Shown here piece by piece: positions 48,201-57,600 of a stretch of DNA of 64,000 nt. Position 1 is the first letter of the stretch. Every line of letters begins with the position of its first letter. The stretch comes from Helicobacter enhydrae. Lineage in GTDB: Bacteria > Campylobacterota > Campylobacteria > Campylobacterales > Helicobacteraceae. The translations under genes and the position numbers were made by a program. The stretch spans positions 1,488,001-1,552,000 of the forward strand of contig NZ_CP016503.1 in assembly GCF_001693335.1 (NCBI RefSeq), read 5' to 3'. The notes below the pieces were generated by a model. The model made no database searches. It was not told the DNA's origin and worked only from the letters and a program-made list of their open reading frames with translations.

Positions 48201-48300
48201 TCTTTCTTTGCTTGTGGTTCCTGCGTTTTATCGCATTTTGGCTCCACTTGATACTTGGCTACATCGATTCTACAAACCCAAAGACACAGATGTATTGTGA
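45253..48300 (+). CDS. hefC: RND multidrug efflux transporter (HefC/AcrB type)
   Basis: 1015 residues. Twelve transmembrane helices with two large periplasmic loops. The TM4 proton-relay aspartate pair is in LAIGIIIDDAIVVIENI, and the HAE-type signature GxPxxxE-like VYPDIDFPIVRIMTTYVGAGPE opens the porter domain. It exports drugs, detergents and bile salts using the proton gradient; the orthologue contributes to bile resistance in Helicobacter. Followed by 157 bases before the autotransporter. Confidence 0.94.
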   Translation: MYKFAISRPITTLMFALGVIFFGVLALKKMPVALYPDIDFPIVRIMTTYVGAGPETIETKVTDKIEEAVMGIDGVDKVTSTSTRNVSVVVVKFKLEKPIDEAVNDVRDKVSSVKFDSGVDSPTVDKADTSGTPVITLFVSSDKVPESELMRYVNDRVKPLLQKISGVGLVDLKGYREREIKVFPDITLVNKYGITYSSIAKALKDGNVEIDGGKIIDKTNEWSIITDANSRNVEDIGNIRVAEGVMLKDIAKIVDGLSEDTNYAAYNGIPGVIVDVQKIAGENDIQIADSVKKLIPTIKALGKDYEINIVNDTTEYIKDSVSDVRFDLLLGACLAVLIVFLFLRSATITLVSAISIPVSVLGTFALVHFVGFTLNMITLLAITLAIGIIIDDAIVVIENIHKKLEKGIGKRQAAYEGVNEIGFALVAISAMLLSVFIPVGSMSGIVGRFFQSFGLTIALAIGLSYIVVITVIPMVSAIVVSADHSKFYHWTQPFFAKLDRIYLKMLAFVLKYRYLVMVAIVGVFVGSLVLLGKTGVEFMLKEDRSKFNIYISTDPGISLEEMKAKVLALQEIVNQDTDVRFSTAEIGFSNNRLYKARMYVDLKSNKERKRSQFEIADEVVSHLRKSPYAKGMRINSSEVSNFGGGDNSPYQVSVMGDTQEALQKSAEKLVAFLAKNPKVKGIHTTWTGEQPEYKIKVNRAYLNKYGITSQAIGNAISSAFSGEVAVAYYKEDGKEYDITVRVPNAQRVSIDDLKKIQIENKDKGLMFLDGLVEIIQSQSPSSIERFDRQRNIVVYAKPSQDLSLSAMIDATKKYENEWKEPGVNWRTQGDAENMQETVEAFSVAIITAFVLIYLILAALYESLVQPIIIMITLPLSFAGAFIALYLVGQPLSMFSFMGLMLLMGLVGKNATLLIDVANEKRDGGMPIDESLMTAGELRLRPILMTTIAMVFGMIPLAIATGSGSSMKSPLGISVIGGLLFSMLLSLLVVPAFYRILAPLDTWLHRFYKPKDTDVL

Positions 48301-48377
48301 GTTGGGGGAGGGGGGATAATACACAGGAGCACTTCGTAAAAACAAGCAAAATCATAAGGCTTCTTGCACAATCTCTC

Positions 48378-48450
48378 ATTTTGGATATTTGGTAAATTTT
48401 TATTTAACTATTTTGGATATTTTGCAAATCCTAGATTTTTATCTAAAAGG
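48378..48450 (+). repeat. Imperfect tandem repeat before the autotransporter
   Basis: ATTTTGGATATTTGGTAAATTTTTATTTAACT is followed by ATTTTGGATATTTTGCAAAT.. with TTTTTATCTAA; the unit is about 32 bases. It lies just upstream of the AAAGGAGG ribosome site and probably overlaps the promoter. Confidence 0.6.
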
Positions 48451-48457
48451 AGGCAAA

Positions 48458-51400
48458 ATGAAAACGACACAACGCAATCGTATAGACAAAAATCTTGTGC
48501 GGGGTGGAGCTTATAAACCCCTCATCGCCACTTCGTTGGCATTGGCTCTCAGTGTGAGTGTGGCAAGTGCGACAGATGCAAATTGTCCAAGTGGCAACAC
48601 AAGTGCGATCTGTTACAAAACCAATGGAGCAGGCACTTTCACACAATCCACTATAACATTTGGAAAGACAGGAACAGCTTCTAGCGAATTCAATCAGCTT
48701 CAATTGAATGTTGCTTCTGTTGCTCAAACCATTAGCAACCTTACTTTTCAATTTAAACAAAGCGGAGGTAGAGGGAATCCAACCCAACCACAAGACAACA
48801 CATCCACACTTTCTGTAAGTGGAAATGATGCTCAAATCAAACTCATCAATAAGGGTGATAAGGGACTCCAATTAGGAAATGGACAAGGCACTCTCACCAT
48901 TGATTTTGGAGGATATTGGGAAGGAAGTCGCTCTCGCAAAGCCATTCTTAATTTTGAAGGCAAGACACCTGCAAATGGAGACACATCAGGAACTGCCCTC
49001 AAAGGCAACCTCAAGGTCTTAGCAGGTGGTTCATCGGGCAATGCAGTGGAGGCTACTTTCAATGGCGATATGGTGGGCAATATCAACATCTCATATCATT
49101 CTGTTGATGGCTATAATTTTTACTTTAACGATGTTGCAACCAATTTTACTTTCAAAAATGGAGCGAAACTCAAAGGAAATGTGGAGGCAAAGATAGCCAA
49201 AGGAGGGCAAAACTTCACTTTTGATAGTGGAGGCATTGAGGGGGATATCCAGTCTTATGGATTTAATGCGATAGGCAAAGACAAGGGTTCAGTCGCAAAC
49301 AGAGGCGGTGACACCAATGTCAATATCACCTTCAAAGATTCAGGTGCAAGCATCAAAGCAGGAGGAAAAACTAGCAAGAGAGAGATTCTAGCTTCAGCTG
49401 GGTTTTTAAGCAATACACACAATGGTGCTTACAACAGAATCCTTTTCCGAAACGATGGGCAAATCGGAGAAAATGGAGGAGATAATAAGCGTATGAGTAT
49501 CATTGCACACACAAGAGGTTGGAGACACCCTTCGGAAGCTAACAATTTCATTTTATTCCAAAAACAAGCCACTCTCTATCTTGATAAACTAGTGGTAGAA
49601 CATTATGTTGCAAGTGATCGTCGCAATGTTATCAGTCTTGATTTTGAAAATGTAAATAGGACAGATAGCACCACAAACACCCTTGACATCACAAAAATCG
49701 AAGTCAGAGGACCTCAAGGGCGTAACTACATCGGCAAGGGGCTTTTGAAGTTTAATAATGGCGGTAGTGAAGCAAAAGATTTGGTAATAAATGTCGATGA
49801 AAACAAGCTCACGGATTCTAGCTATGCAAAAGCACATACCGCCAAAGGCAAACTCACTGCTCAAAGAATCACAACTACAGATGAAGGTGGTGGAACAAAT
49901 GGAATCTTCATAGAAAATTTAGAAGTCACAGATGGAATCTTTTCAAAAGGTGGCTCTCAACGCAATATTGTCTTTGCCAATCATTTGACCATCAAAGGAG
50001 GGGTTTATTCACAGAATGGGGGAAGCAATATCATTTCTATCGGCAGTGGAAGTAATGGAAATGGTAAGAATTCCAACAAAATCGGTGGAAGTGGAATTGC
50101 CTATGATGGTCATACAATGAAGGATATCGGTCACACACGAAATGATATGGATCACTCTCTCTACACTGCAAGGGATGGAACCAATATCCTCAATCTTGAA
50201 GATTCTGCCACCCTCGATTTTGAGAAAAGAGTGCAACACACTTGGGACGCTATAAAAACAGAATTCAATCTCAATGGGACTAGCAATACCATTACCTTCA
50301 AAGGCACTGGCACAAATGGATCTGATGGCAATCAAATTAGCAATGTTGGATTAGAAGTCGGTGGAACAAGTGCAGCTAAACCCAAAGATGGAGTGATTTT
50401 CAATTTCAATGGCAATAATGGAACACTTGATCTTAAAAATAGCACTGGTGCTACTAGCGGAGAAGGATATATCGTCGTAGGACAAAATACAGGGGATAAA
50501 AATGCTAGATTGATTTTTAATGTCAATCAGAATGCAACGATTCGGGGAAATATCATTACTCAAGGTGGACAAAAACTTGATCAGCCAAACACCACAACTT
50601 TCAATATTGCCAATGGCAAAAGTGCAGAAGTGCAAGGAAATATCAAGAATCAAAAAGCCACTCAAGCAAGTAGTAGTTATGAAGCCACAGATTCTGCTCA
50701 AACCATTTTTAACTTCAGCACTTTAGCAGAGGATTCTGCAAGCTCTCGTGACGCAGTGGCAGGAACCACCCTCAAAATCAAAAACATTGAAAACACTTCA
50801 GGGGATATAGAATTCAACTTTAATGTGAATAATGCAAAGGTGGATAAAACAAGTGATGGAAATGATTCCAAAATCACCACCACCAACTCTGGAGCCACCA
50901 CAACTTTCAATCTCAATAATGCCAATGCCACAATCACTCAAGCCATTGAAAGCACAAATGGAGGGCATACTTATCTCAATTTTAATAAAGCTGGTGAATC
51001 CATCCTCACCCTCACAGGTGGCATCACAGCAAAAGATGGTAGTAGTGGTGATGTTGGGGGCTTGACTTCCATTGTAGTGGGGGATACAGAGTCTCCAGAG
51101 CAATCTGTTAATGCAATCATCAAAGGAAATGTTACAACGCAAGGGCACGGAAGCACAACCATTACTTTCAATAGTAAAGATTCAAGCTTGACTATCAAAA
51201 ATGCAACTGATAACCAAGAAACAAACATCGTTCACACTGCAGGCACACTTGAAATCGACTTCCATAGCCAAAATGGAACTTTTAAAAACAAAGTTACAAC
51301 AAATAATGCAGGAACAACAAAGATTCAAGTCACTGCAGGACAAGGAGAAAAAGGCAATAGTGGAATCTTTGAAAAAGAGATTCAAACAACCCCAAATAGT

Positions 51401-53410
51401 GCCGGAAGTGGTGCTACTCCAAAAACTGAAATTCTTTTGGGAGGCACAGCAGGAGAACAAGGACAAACAAATGGCAAAGCCACCCTTACACTCCAAGGTG
51501 CGACTAACACTATCACTACACTTACTGCCAACGCCACAGAATCCACTCTCAATCTTACAAAAGGGACTGCTACTATCACAACCACAGAGATTGGAAATGG
51601 AAGCACTCTCAATCTCCAAGCCCCAAATGGCAAAATCAAAACAGACACCCTCAAGCTTAGTGCCAATGCCACATCTGCCACCCTCAATCTCTCAAGCAAT
51701 GCAGAGACTAATCTAGGGACAACCCACAACTTCAACCTCCTCACGATTGGAACAAGTGGCGGAACAACTGCTGGCACAGGACTCACTGCCAATAACCTCA
51801 CCTTTGTTGTCTCTGTGGATACTCAAGCGACTCAAGGTGACACCAAAAGCACAATCGGAGGAGTGGCTACAAAATCAGATGGCACCTACGGACACGCCTA
51901 TTCCGATAGAATCATCGTGCATAATGTAGGAGACAATTCTCAAGCCAAATCCGCCAACCTTGCCGTTGCTATCGACCCTAGCCAAACTTCAAGCATCCAC
52001 TACACAAAAGGCAAAGGCACAGAAGCATTAGACAACATTGCCGTTGCTACAATCAAAAACAAAAATGGCACAACTAGCACAACTGATCCCCTAGTCAATC
52101 TCACCTCTGTTGAAACAATCAATGGTGGAGAAAAGATTCAAGTCGAATTCGTCAAAGTAGCCACAGATGCAAATGGCAAAGTCAATGGGGCAAATGGCAA
52201 AGTTGATAGCACTGCTAGCAACAATACCTACACCACCTACTTCCTAGGCAAAGCAATCAGTCTAGGAGTGGATAACACCACCCAACAAGCTCTCACTTCT
52301 GCTCTCTCTATCAATTATGATTTATACATTGCAAACCTCAATTCTCTTAACAAACGAATGGGAGAACTTAGAGACAATCCTTACACTCAAGGAGTATGGG
52401 CTAGAGTGTTTGGAGGACTCCAAGAATCTAACTTTGGATTGGGAGCACGCACAAGCTATGTGACTGCTCAAGGAGGATATGATTATGCACTAGAAACAGA
52501 GGGTGCCAAAAACTACATAGGACTTGCATTCTCTTATATGCACTCTAAGGGTGAGAGCAACAAAGCCACTCAAGCTAGCAATGCAATCAATGTGAGTGGT
52601 ATCAATACTATCTATCTCTCCAATATCCAATCAAGTGGATATGAAATTGCTCTTTATAATTCTTATGTGAGCAATGTAGGTCTTTATAATGACACAATTG
52701 CTAAACTCAGCTATATCACTTCTGATTTTTCTTTGAGCAATAGTAGTGATCACAACAACACTGCAAACAATCTAGGATTCACTCTCTCCAATGAAGTGGG
52801 TTATCGTTTCATTCTAGGAGAACAACAAGATTATTTCATTGATCCACAATTAGAGTTAAGCTTAGGTTATCTCAATCAATCTGACTTCACCACCAAGATG
52901 AAAACTAGAAGTGGTAAAGGTAATCAACTCAAAGCACTCCAAGAGAGTGTGTTTTTGGCTAGAACTAGACTAGGAGCTAGTTTTGGTAAAAAGATTGTAG
53001 AACAAGACAAAAACATCTCTCTTTATGTTGGAACATTCTATGAATATGATCTTGTCACAGGAGGATCTAATAAACTCACTACAAGCACAACAAAAGCTTA
53101 CAATCCTGAGTTTGCTTCCAATGGTAGAGTGGTTTTAAATGTAGGAAGCAATCTAGAGCTTAATCAATCCACTAGAGTCTATGTGGATGTAGAGAAAAGC
53201 TTTGGAGACAAACTAAGGACACAACTCCAATTCAATCTAGGAGCTAGATATAGCTTTGGAGAAAAAACAAGCATTGAGAATGCAAAAGCACAAACCACTG
53301 CTCCTTTGAGAGTAGGAAATACTCCTACAGAGGAAACAGAAAAAGCTCAAATAGTTCCTACTACCCCCAACAAAGCCAAAGACACAGGGACAAAGGCGAC
53401 TAATCAGTAG
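48458..53410 (+). CDS. Large autotransporter (type Va) with C-terminal tail after the barrel
   Basis: 1650 residues from ATG 48458 (AAAGGAGG upstream; the frame opens at 48389). An extended signal peptide (about 1-38; basic start, then LIATSLALALSVSVASA) is followed by a Cys pair and a ~1240-residue passenger. The passenger is rich in N, T, G and S with many short strands of beta-helix type (TLNLTKGTATITTTEIGNG). The linker helix and barrel start at about 1285 (IANLNSLNKRMGELRDNPYT, GVWARVFGG). The barrel ends with an aromatic at about 1600 (GARYSF), but 50 more P/T/E/K-rich residues follow, which is unusual. Arg codons are mostly AGA and Leu CTA/CTC, unlike the neighbours. Confidence 0.9.
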   Translation: MKTTQRNRIDKNLVRGGAYKPLIATSLALALSVSVASATDANCPSGNTSAICYKTNGAGTFTQSTITFGKTGTASSEFNQLQLNVASVAQTISNLTFQFKQSGGRGNPTQPQDNTSTLSVSGNDAQIKLINKGDKGLQLGNGQGTLTIDFGGYWEGSRSRKAILNFEGKTPANGDTSGTALKGNLKVLAGGSSGNAVEATFNGDMVGNINISYHSVDGYNFYFNDVATNFTFKNGAKLKGNVEAKIAKGGQNFTFDSGGIEGDIQSYGFNAIGKDKGSVANRGGDTNVNITFKDSGASIKAGGKTSKREILASAGFLSNTHNGAYNRILFRNDGQIGENGGDNKRMSIIAHTRGWRHPSEANNFILFQKQATLYLDKLVVEHYVASDRRNVISLDFENVNRTDSTTNTLDITKIEVRGPQGRNYIGKGLLKFNNGGSEAKDLVINVDENKLTDSSYAKAHTAKGKLTAQRITTTDEGGGTNGIFIENLEVTDGIFSKGGSQRNIVFANHLTIKGGVYSQNGGSNIISIGSGSNGNGKNSNKIGGSGIAYDGHTMKDIGHTRNDMDHSLYTARDGTNILNLEDSATLDFEKRVQHTWDAIKTEFNLNGTSNTITFKGTGTNGSDGNQISNVGLEVGGTSAAKPKDGVIFNFNGNNGTLDLKNSTGATSGEGYIVVGQNTGDKNARLIFNVNQNATIRGNIITQGGQKLDQPNTTTFNIANGKSAEVQGNIKNQKATQASSSYEATDSAQTIFNFSTLAEDSASSRDAVAGTTLKIKNIENTSGDIEFNFNVNNAKVDKTSDGNDSKITTTNSGATTTFNLNNANATITQAIESTNGGHTYLNFNKAGESILTLTGGITAKDGSSGDVGGLTSIVVGDTESPEQSVNAIIKGNVTTQGHGSTTITFNSKDSSLTIKNATDNQETNIVHTAGTLEIDFHSQNGTFKNKVTTNNAGTTKIQVTAGQGEKGNSGIFEKEIQTTPNSAGSGATPKTEILLGGTAGEQGQTNGKATLTLQGATNTITTLTANATESTLNLTKGTATITTTEIGNGSTLNLQAPNGKIKTDTLKLSANATSATLNLSSNAETNLGTTHNFNLLTIGTSGGTTAGTGLTANNLTFVVSVDTQATQGDTKSTIGGVATKSDGTYGHAYSDRIIVHNVGDNSQAKSANLAVAIDPSQTSSIHYTKGKGTEALDNIAVATIKNKNGTTSTTDPLVNLTSVETINGGEKIQVEFVKVATDANGKVNGANGKVDSTASNNTYTTYFLGKAISLGVDNTTQQALTSALSINYDLYIANLNSLNKRMGELRDNPYTQGVWARVFGGLQESNFGLGARTSYVTAQGGYDYALETEGAKNYIGLAFSYMHSKGESNKATQASNAINVSGINTIYLSNIQSSGYEIALYNSYVSNVGLYNDTIAKLSYITSDFSLSNSSDHNNTANNLGFTLSNEVGYRFILGEQQDYFIDPQLELSLGYLNQSDFTTKMKTRSGKGNQLKALQESVFLARTRLGASFGKKIVEQDKNISLYVGTFYEYDLVTGGSNKLTTSTTKAYNPEFASNGRVVLNVGSNLELNQSTRVYVDVEKSFGDKLRTQLQFNLGARYSFGEKTSIENAKAQTTAPLRVGNTPTEETEKAQIVPTTPNKAKDTGTKATNQ

Positions 53411-53508
53411 TGGGATACTAAAGGGGGGAGGGGGTAATTATAAAAGCAAAGGGGCTAAAGGGGAGATAGGAGATCATCATTCCTTGCAAGAAGTATCGAG
53501 CCTTTGGT

Positions 53509-53532
53509 GGGGCATTTGGTGTCAAATGCCCC
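53509..53532 (+). terminator. Likely terminator of the autotransporter
   Basis: GGGGCATTTG, loop GTGT, CAAATGCCCC: a perfect 10-bp stem 98 bases after the stop. The following sequence (TTAGAATG) is only weakly T-rich. Confidence 0.5.
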
Positions 53533-53594
53533 TTAGAATGCTCCTACAGACAAATTGTGCTGTTGTTTTCATTTAGATTCTTTAGAATCTCCTT

Positions 53595-53618
53595 CCTGCC
53601 TATTGTCCGATAGGCAGG
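53595..53618 (+). terminator. Second hairpin after the autotransporter
   Basis: CCTGCCTAT, loop TGTCCG, ATAGGCAGG, followed by GGTGTTTT. Stem of nine perfect base pairs. Confidence 0.45.
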
Positions 53619-53674
53619 GGTGTTTTACAAAACTCAATACTTAACCCCCCAACACCAAACAAAACCAAAAAACA

Positions 53675-53742
53675 CAAAACCTCACTATTTCAAACAATCA
53701 CGGCAAACCGCTTCCCAAACCAAGCTTGTAGAACCAAAAAGG
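53675..53742 (-). repeat. Fragment of the dispersed repeat
   Basis: On the minus strand it reads TTGGTTCTACAAGCTTGG, then TTTGGGAAGCGGTTTG and TTGAAATAGTGAGGTTTTG, like 11825-11884 (+) and 54065-54135 (-). The downstream TGTGTTTTTTGG is shared with the latter. Confidence 0.6.
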
Positions 53743-53861
53743 ATTCTGAAATTGCCAAAGAGTAGAGTTCCTCTAAACCAATCCCAAAAACAAAACTTGG
53801 AGATTTGGCAAATTGATTCCTTTGTTTGAGATTGGTTTCGCAGAAGCACACTTTCTGGTTT

Positions 53862-54253
53862 CCAAATCCCACTTTGCTTTTTTCTATAAGGGGGACAAGG
53901 GGGTTTATTGCGAGGCACCCCCCTTATCCTCCTTAAAATCCCCCAAACCCCTGCCCGCTTTTTGTGTGTTACCCACATTAATTTGACTTTGTTTTGATTC
54001 TTTGGTGTTTTAGATTTGAATCTTGATTTTTAGAATCTCTTTGCAAACTATCAAAAACTCCAAAAAACACAAAACCCTCACTATTTCAATATAAGCACAA
54101 ACAACTGCTAACCAAACAAACCTTTGTAGAACCCAAAGGATGCCAAGTCAATGTAATCTTGAACGAGCCTTGCTAATGCAATGCTGGGGTTATGGGGGTT
54201 GTTAAGGGGGATAAGGGGAACGCTTGCTATAAGTTCCCCTTGCCCCCCTTAAG
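53862..54253 (-). repeat. Composite hairpin-bounded repeat, copy B
   Basis: Inverted partner of 11704-12167 (blocks listed there). Hairpin H2 is at 53887-53935 and H1 at 54202-54252. It lacks the ~70-base insert of copy A and differs from it at only two positions in the 157-base block. The two copies, in opposite orientation, enclose a 41.7 kb segment from csd3 to the autotransporter. Confidence 0.85.
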
Positions 54254-54261
54254 AAAAACTC

Positions 54262-54463
54262 CAAGCCAAGCTTGAAAAACTAGAAAATATGCTTTTGCAA
54301 AACCAAGCAAAAAAGAGAATCCAATCGATTCTAGAATCACCAAAGAGCATACCCCCCACAAGCCAACTTTGAAATAAACCTCAAGCCAAGCTTGAGAAAC
54401 TAGAAAATATGCTTTTGCCAAAGCAATCCCAAAAATAAAACCACAATAGATTCTAGAATCACC
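54262..54463. repeat. Two-copy direct repeat, period 120
   Basis: Units 54262-54341 and 54382-54463 both begin CAAGCCAAGCTTGA, continue AACTAGAAAATATGCTTTTG, and end GATTCTAGAATCACC. Diverged relatives of the same motifs occur left of copy A (about 11513-11700), for example CAAGCTTGGCTT and TTCTAGAATC. Confidence 0.7.
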
Positions 54464-54619
54464 CCAACACCACCCTTTTGCCAAAGCACCTTAGAAAAGC
54501 AGTTTCAATCCCCCCATCCCCCCACAAAAAAGATTCCAAAAAACACGCAAGTTTGATAAACCTTGTGAGCTGTGTGCTACAAACGAGCGAGAGGATCAAG
54601 TCTCTAAACTGCTTTTGTG

Positions 54620-57600
54620 TTATTTTGATGATTCTCTAGCACGCAGGGCAATGTCCTTTGCCCCTTTGAAATCTGTTTTGCCCGATCCAAGCAGCGGGAT
54701 CGTCTCGACAAGAAAATATTGACTTGGCTTGTAGAGTGCGGGAATAGAGGAGGCTTTGATATGTTGTATCGCTTCTTGATAGGTTGCCTCATCTTGCGTT
54801 TGTATCAACAAAACCACAGCCTCGCCCTTTTTGGAATCATCAAGTGCGATTGCAAGGACTCTAGTTTGGGCAAACCGCTCATAGGGTGCCAACAATACAC
54901 TGATTTCCTCTTCGATTCTGCCTAGACTCACCATCTCGCCACCGATTTTTGCAAAGCGTGAGTAGCGATCTGTGATGTAGAGGAAACCATCGCAATCGAT
55001 GTGCCCTTTGTCCCCTGTTTTATACCAACGGATTCCATCAAGTTGCACAATCACTTCATCGGTTTTTTGTGGGTCGTTGAGATAGCCCACCATCACTTGA
55101 TGCCCTCCCACCAAGATCAGTCCGTCCTCTCCGTGTTTGAGGGCTTCAAGCGTGTGAGGATCGACGATGCGAATCGTAGTGCCCGGTAGTGGCATACCCA
55201 CGCTTCCTTGTTTGCTTGCTGTGTGGAGGTGCCAACTTTGTGCGTCAAATTTGTTGGGCAGATTGACACTCACCACAGGGGTGGTTTCTGTCGCACCATA
55301 GCCCTCCAAAATCGGAATATGGAATTTGCTCTCAAAATGTTTGCGTATTTCTTCTTTGAGTTTTTCTGCTCCTGAAACAACGACGCGTAAGGTCTCAAAC
55401 ATCGCTGATTCTACTTTGGGCGAACGGGTGTAGATGTTGAGAAATGTTGAAGTGCCACACATGATCGTAACTTCGTTTTTGGCAATAGCTTTGGCGATAC
55501 CGAGTGCGTCTGTCGGATCGGGGTGTGTGATGCTTGGGATACCTGTCAAAAGGGGTAGAAATGTAGTCACGGTCAAACCAAAGGCGTGGAATGGAGGGAG
55601 CGAAGAGAGGATCGCATCATCATCTTGAACGCACAAAACATCAGAGATTTGATGGATGTTGCTCATAATGTTGAGATGGTTGAGCATAACGCCTTTGGGT
55701 GTCCCCTCACTCCCACTACTGAAAAGAATTGTAGCGACAGAATCGATGTCATTTTCTGGTGAAAAATATCGTTTGAGGAGCACACTAGGCGTGAGGGTCA
55801 CGGCAAGTAGATAGCCCAAGATCTTGAGTTTTTGGCTTTTGAACTCTTGGGCTAAGTCTTCCATATAGATGAGTGTGGCATCGCCAAAATCAAATATGAT
55901 GCCTTTGTCGCTTAGTTTGTCCAAAAATGTTTTGGAGGTGAATATTTTGCGGATAGAGGAGGCTTCAATCGCGAGTGCAACGGATTTGGCTCCTGATGTG
56001 AAGTTGAGATTGACAGACACTTTTGAAGCCAACAAGATCGCGAGATTGCAGAGCGTGGAGGCAAAAGAAGCAGGGAGTAGTATCCCGATACATTCGCTTC
56101 GTGGTGCAAATGCGGTGCTTGAGGGTTTGGGGGATTTGTCTGTGTGTGTGCGTAAGCGTTGTGCGAGAAGCAATGTGAGGGCAAGAAGTTTGCGATAGCT
56201 GTATTCTCCGCTGATACTATCTACAATTGCGATTTTGTCTAGATTGGCTTTGGCAGTATTGATCCAAGAATGCCCAAGTGTTGGCATACGCTTACAATGA
56301 CTTCTCCAAGCTTGGAAGGAGAGATCAAAGATGATACTTTTGAGCTTTTCTTTGGGGGTGTGGAGATATACAGATTCTCCAAAAGCGATAGTGATATTGC
56401 GTTTGGAAAAAAAGGAATGATTGCGTGCTTGAAACTGCTCACTAGACCTTGAGAAGCTACTCCCCCATAACCCACGAATATAAAACGGGATGATCGAAGC
56501 TAGATCGGGATTGAGCGATTGACAAATTGTCTCATAGCTTTCTTTGAACTCATTGAGATGTCCGTGCTTTGATACGCTTCCTTCAGGGAAAAGGCAGACA
56601 ATCTCTCCGTTTTCTAGATATTGATTGATTTTGGCTGCCACAGATTCTTCTTGTGAGGGGGTGATGGCGATGATACCAAACCGATCTAGGAACCATTTGA
56701 TATACCATTTGGAATAGACATTATGCTCCATTGCGAAATACACTCTGCGTGGTATTGCCATTTGCACAATCGCCCAATCGATAAATGATAAATGATTGCC
56801 TAGCAAAAGTGCACCACCTTGTGTGGGGATATGCTCAAAGCCCTCAACCATCAGGCGATAGCGTTGATTGAAAGCTAGAGTGACCAATAATCGCACCAAC
56901 AAAAAAGGCATTTGCACAAGGAGATAAGCTCCATTCCAAAGTATCAAAACACAAGCGATACCAAAAGCCCAGATTGGATTGATTTGAAATACAGAAAACA
57001 CAATTGCCATCACAAAACAAGCAAACAATGCCAATGCACAGAAAAATAATGCAGTGGCAAGTGTGTTCCCAAGATGTTTGGCGTGGGTTTGGAATTGGAT
57101 CAATGCGGTTAAGGGTATAACAAATAACCCAAAGCCCACGCCTAGCAAAAGATAGAGCCATAGCGGGGATTGGGTATCAAAGATGAGGAACAATAGACTA
57201 CTGAGTGCGGTGAGAAGCAATCCAAATGGCACCAACCCCAACTCAAGATAATGCCTTGAAAAACTATAAACAACATAATAGCCGATACAGATTCCCGTGC
57301 CAATCAAGCTTAGAGGCAATGAGCTCACTGCCTCAAGGCTAAACGATAAAGAATTGGTAGAAAAAACAATATAAATCTGCAGGGCAAAGCAATACACCGC
57401 TAGGCTGATCAGTGGAGCCCAAATCGTTTTTTGGCTCATCATATTGGCTAGACGCGTTTTAAACATCGTGCCTTGCATATAGGCTCCAAGATCAAAATGG
57501 CTTGTTTGCTCAATCGCTTGAAAAATGGGCAAAGCGTAGGTGAGAAGCACTTCCAAACTTGCCAATGCAATCAGCAAAAACCCCACTGCAGAAATGGATT

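Larger units (their letters stand above)
53411..54619. other. 1.2 kb non-coding gap filled with repeat sequence
   Basis: Between the autotransporter and the lplT-aas gene. It holds two hairpins that could end the autotransporter transcript, a solo repeat fragment, repeat copy B and a 120-base-period tandem repeat. Open frames here (e.g. 53685-53978 and 54227-54484, both minus) only traverse the repeats and lack ribosome sites. A G6-A-G5 run lies at 53416-53427. Confidence 0.75.

Noticed and set aside
50351-51801. Long antisense and alternate-frame open frames within the autotransporter
   Set aside because: They arise from the Thr/Asn/Gly-rich, stop-poor coding sequence, have no ribosome sites and no recognisable domains.
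48600-52300. Repeated short motifs in the autotransporter passenger considered as a CRISPR-like or minisatellite array
   Set aside because: The similarity is at the level of beta-strand amino-acid patterns; no DNA unit recurs with constant length and spacing.
54227-54484. 85-codon frame on the minus strand with an internal peptide repeat (KAYFLV..QAWL)
   Set aside because: The peptide repeat is just the 120-base DNA tandem repeat in translation. No ribosome site or leader is present, and the equivalent region near copy A is not open in the same way.
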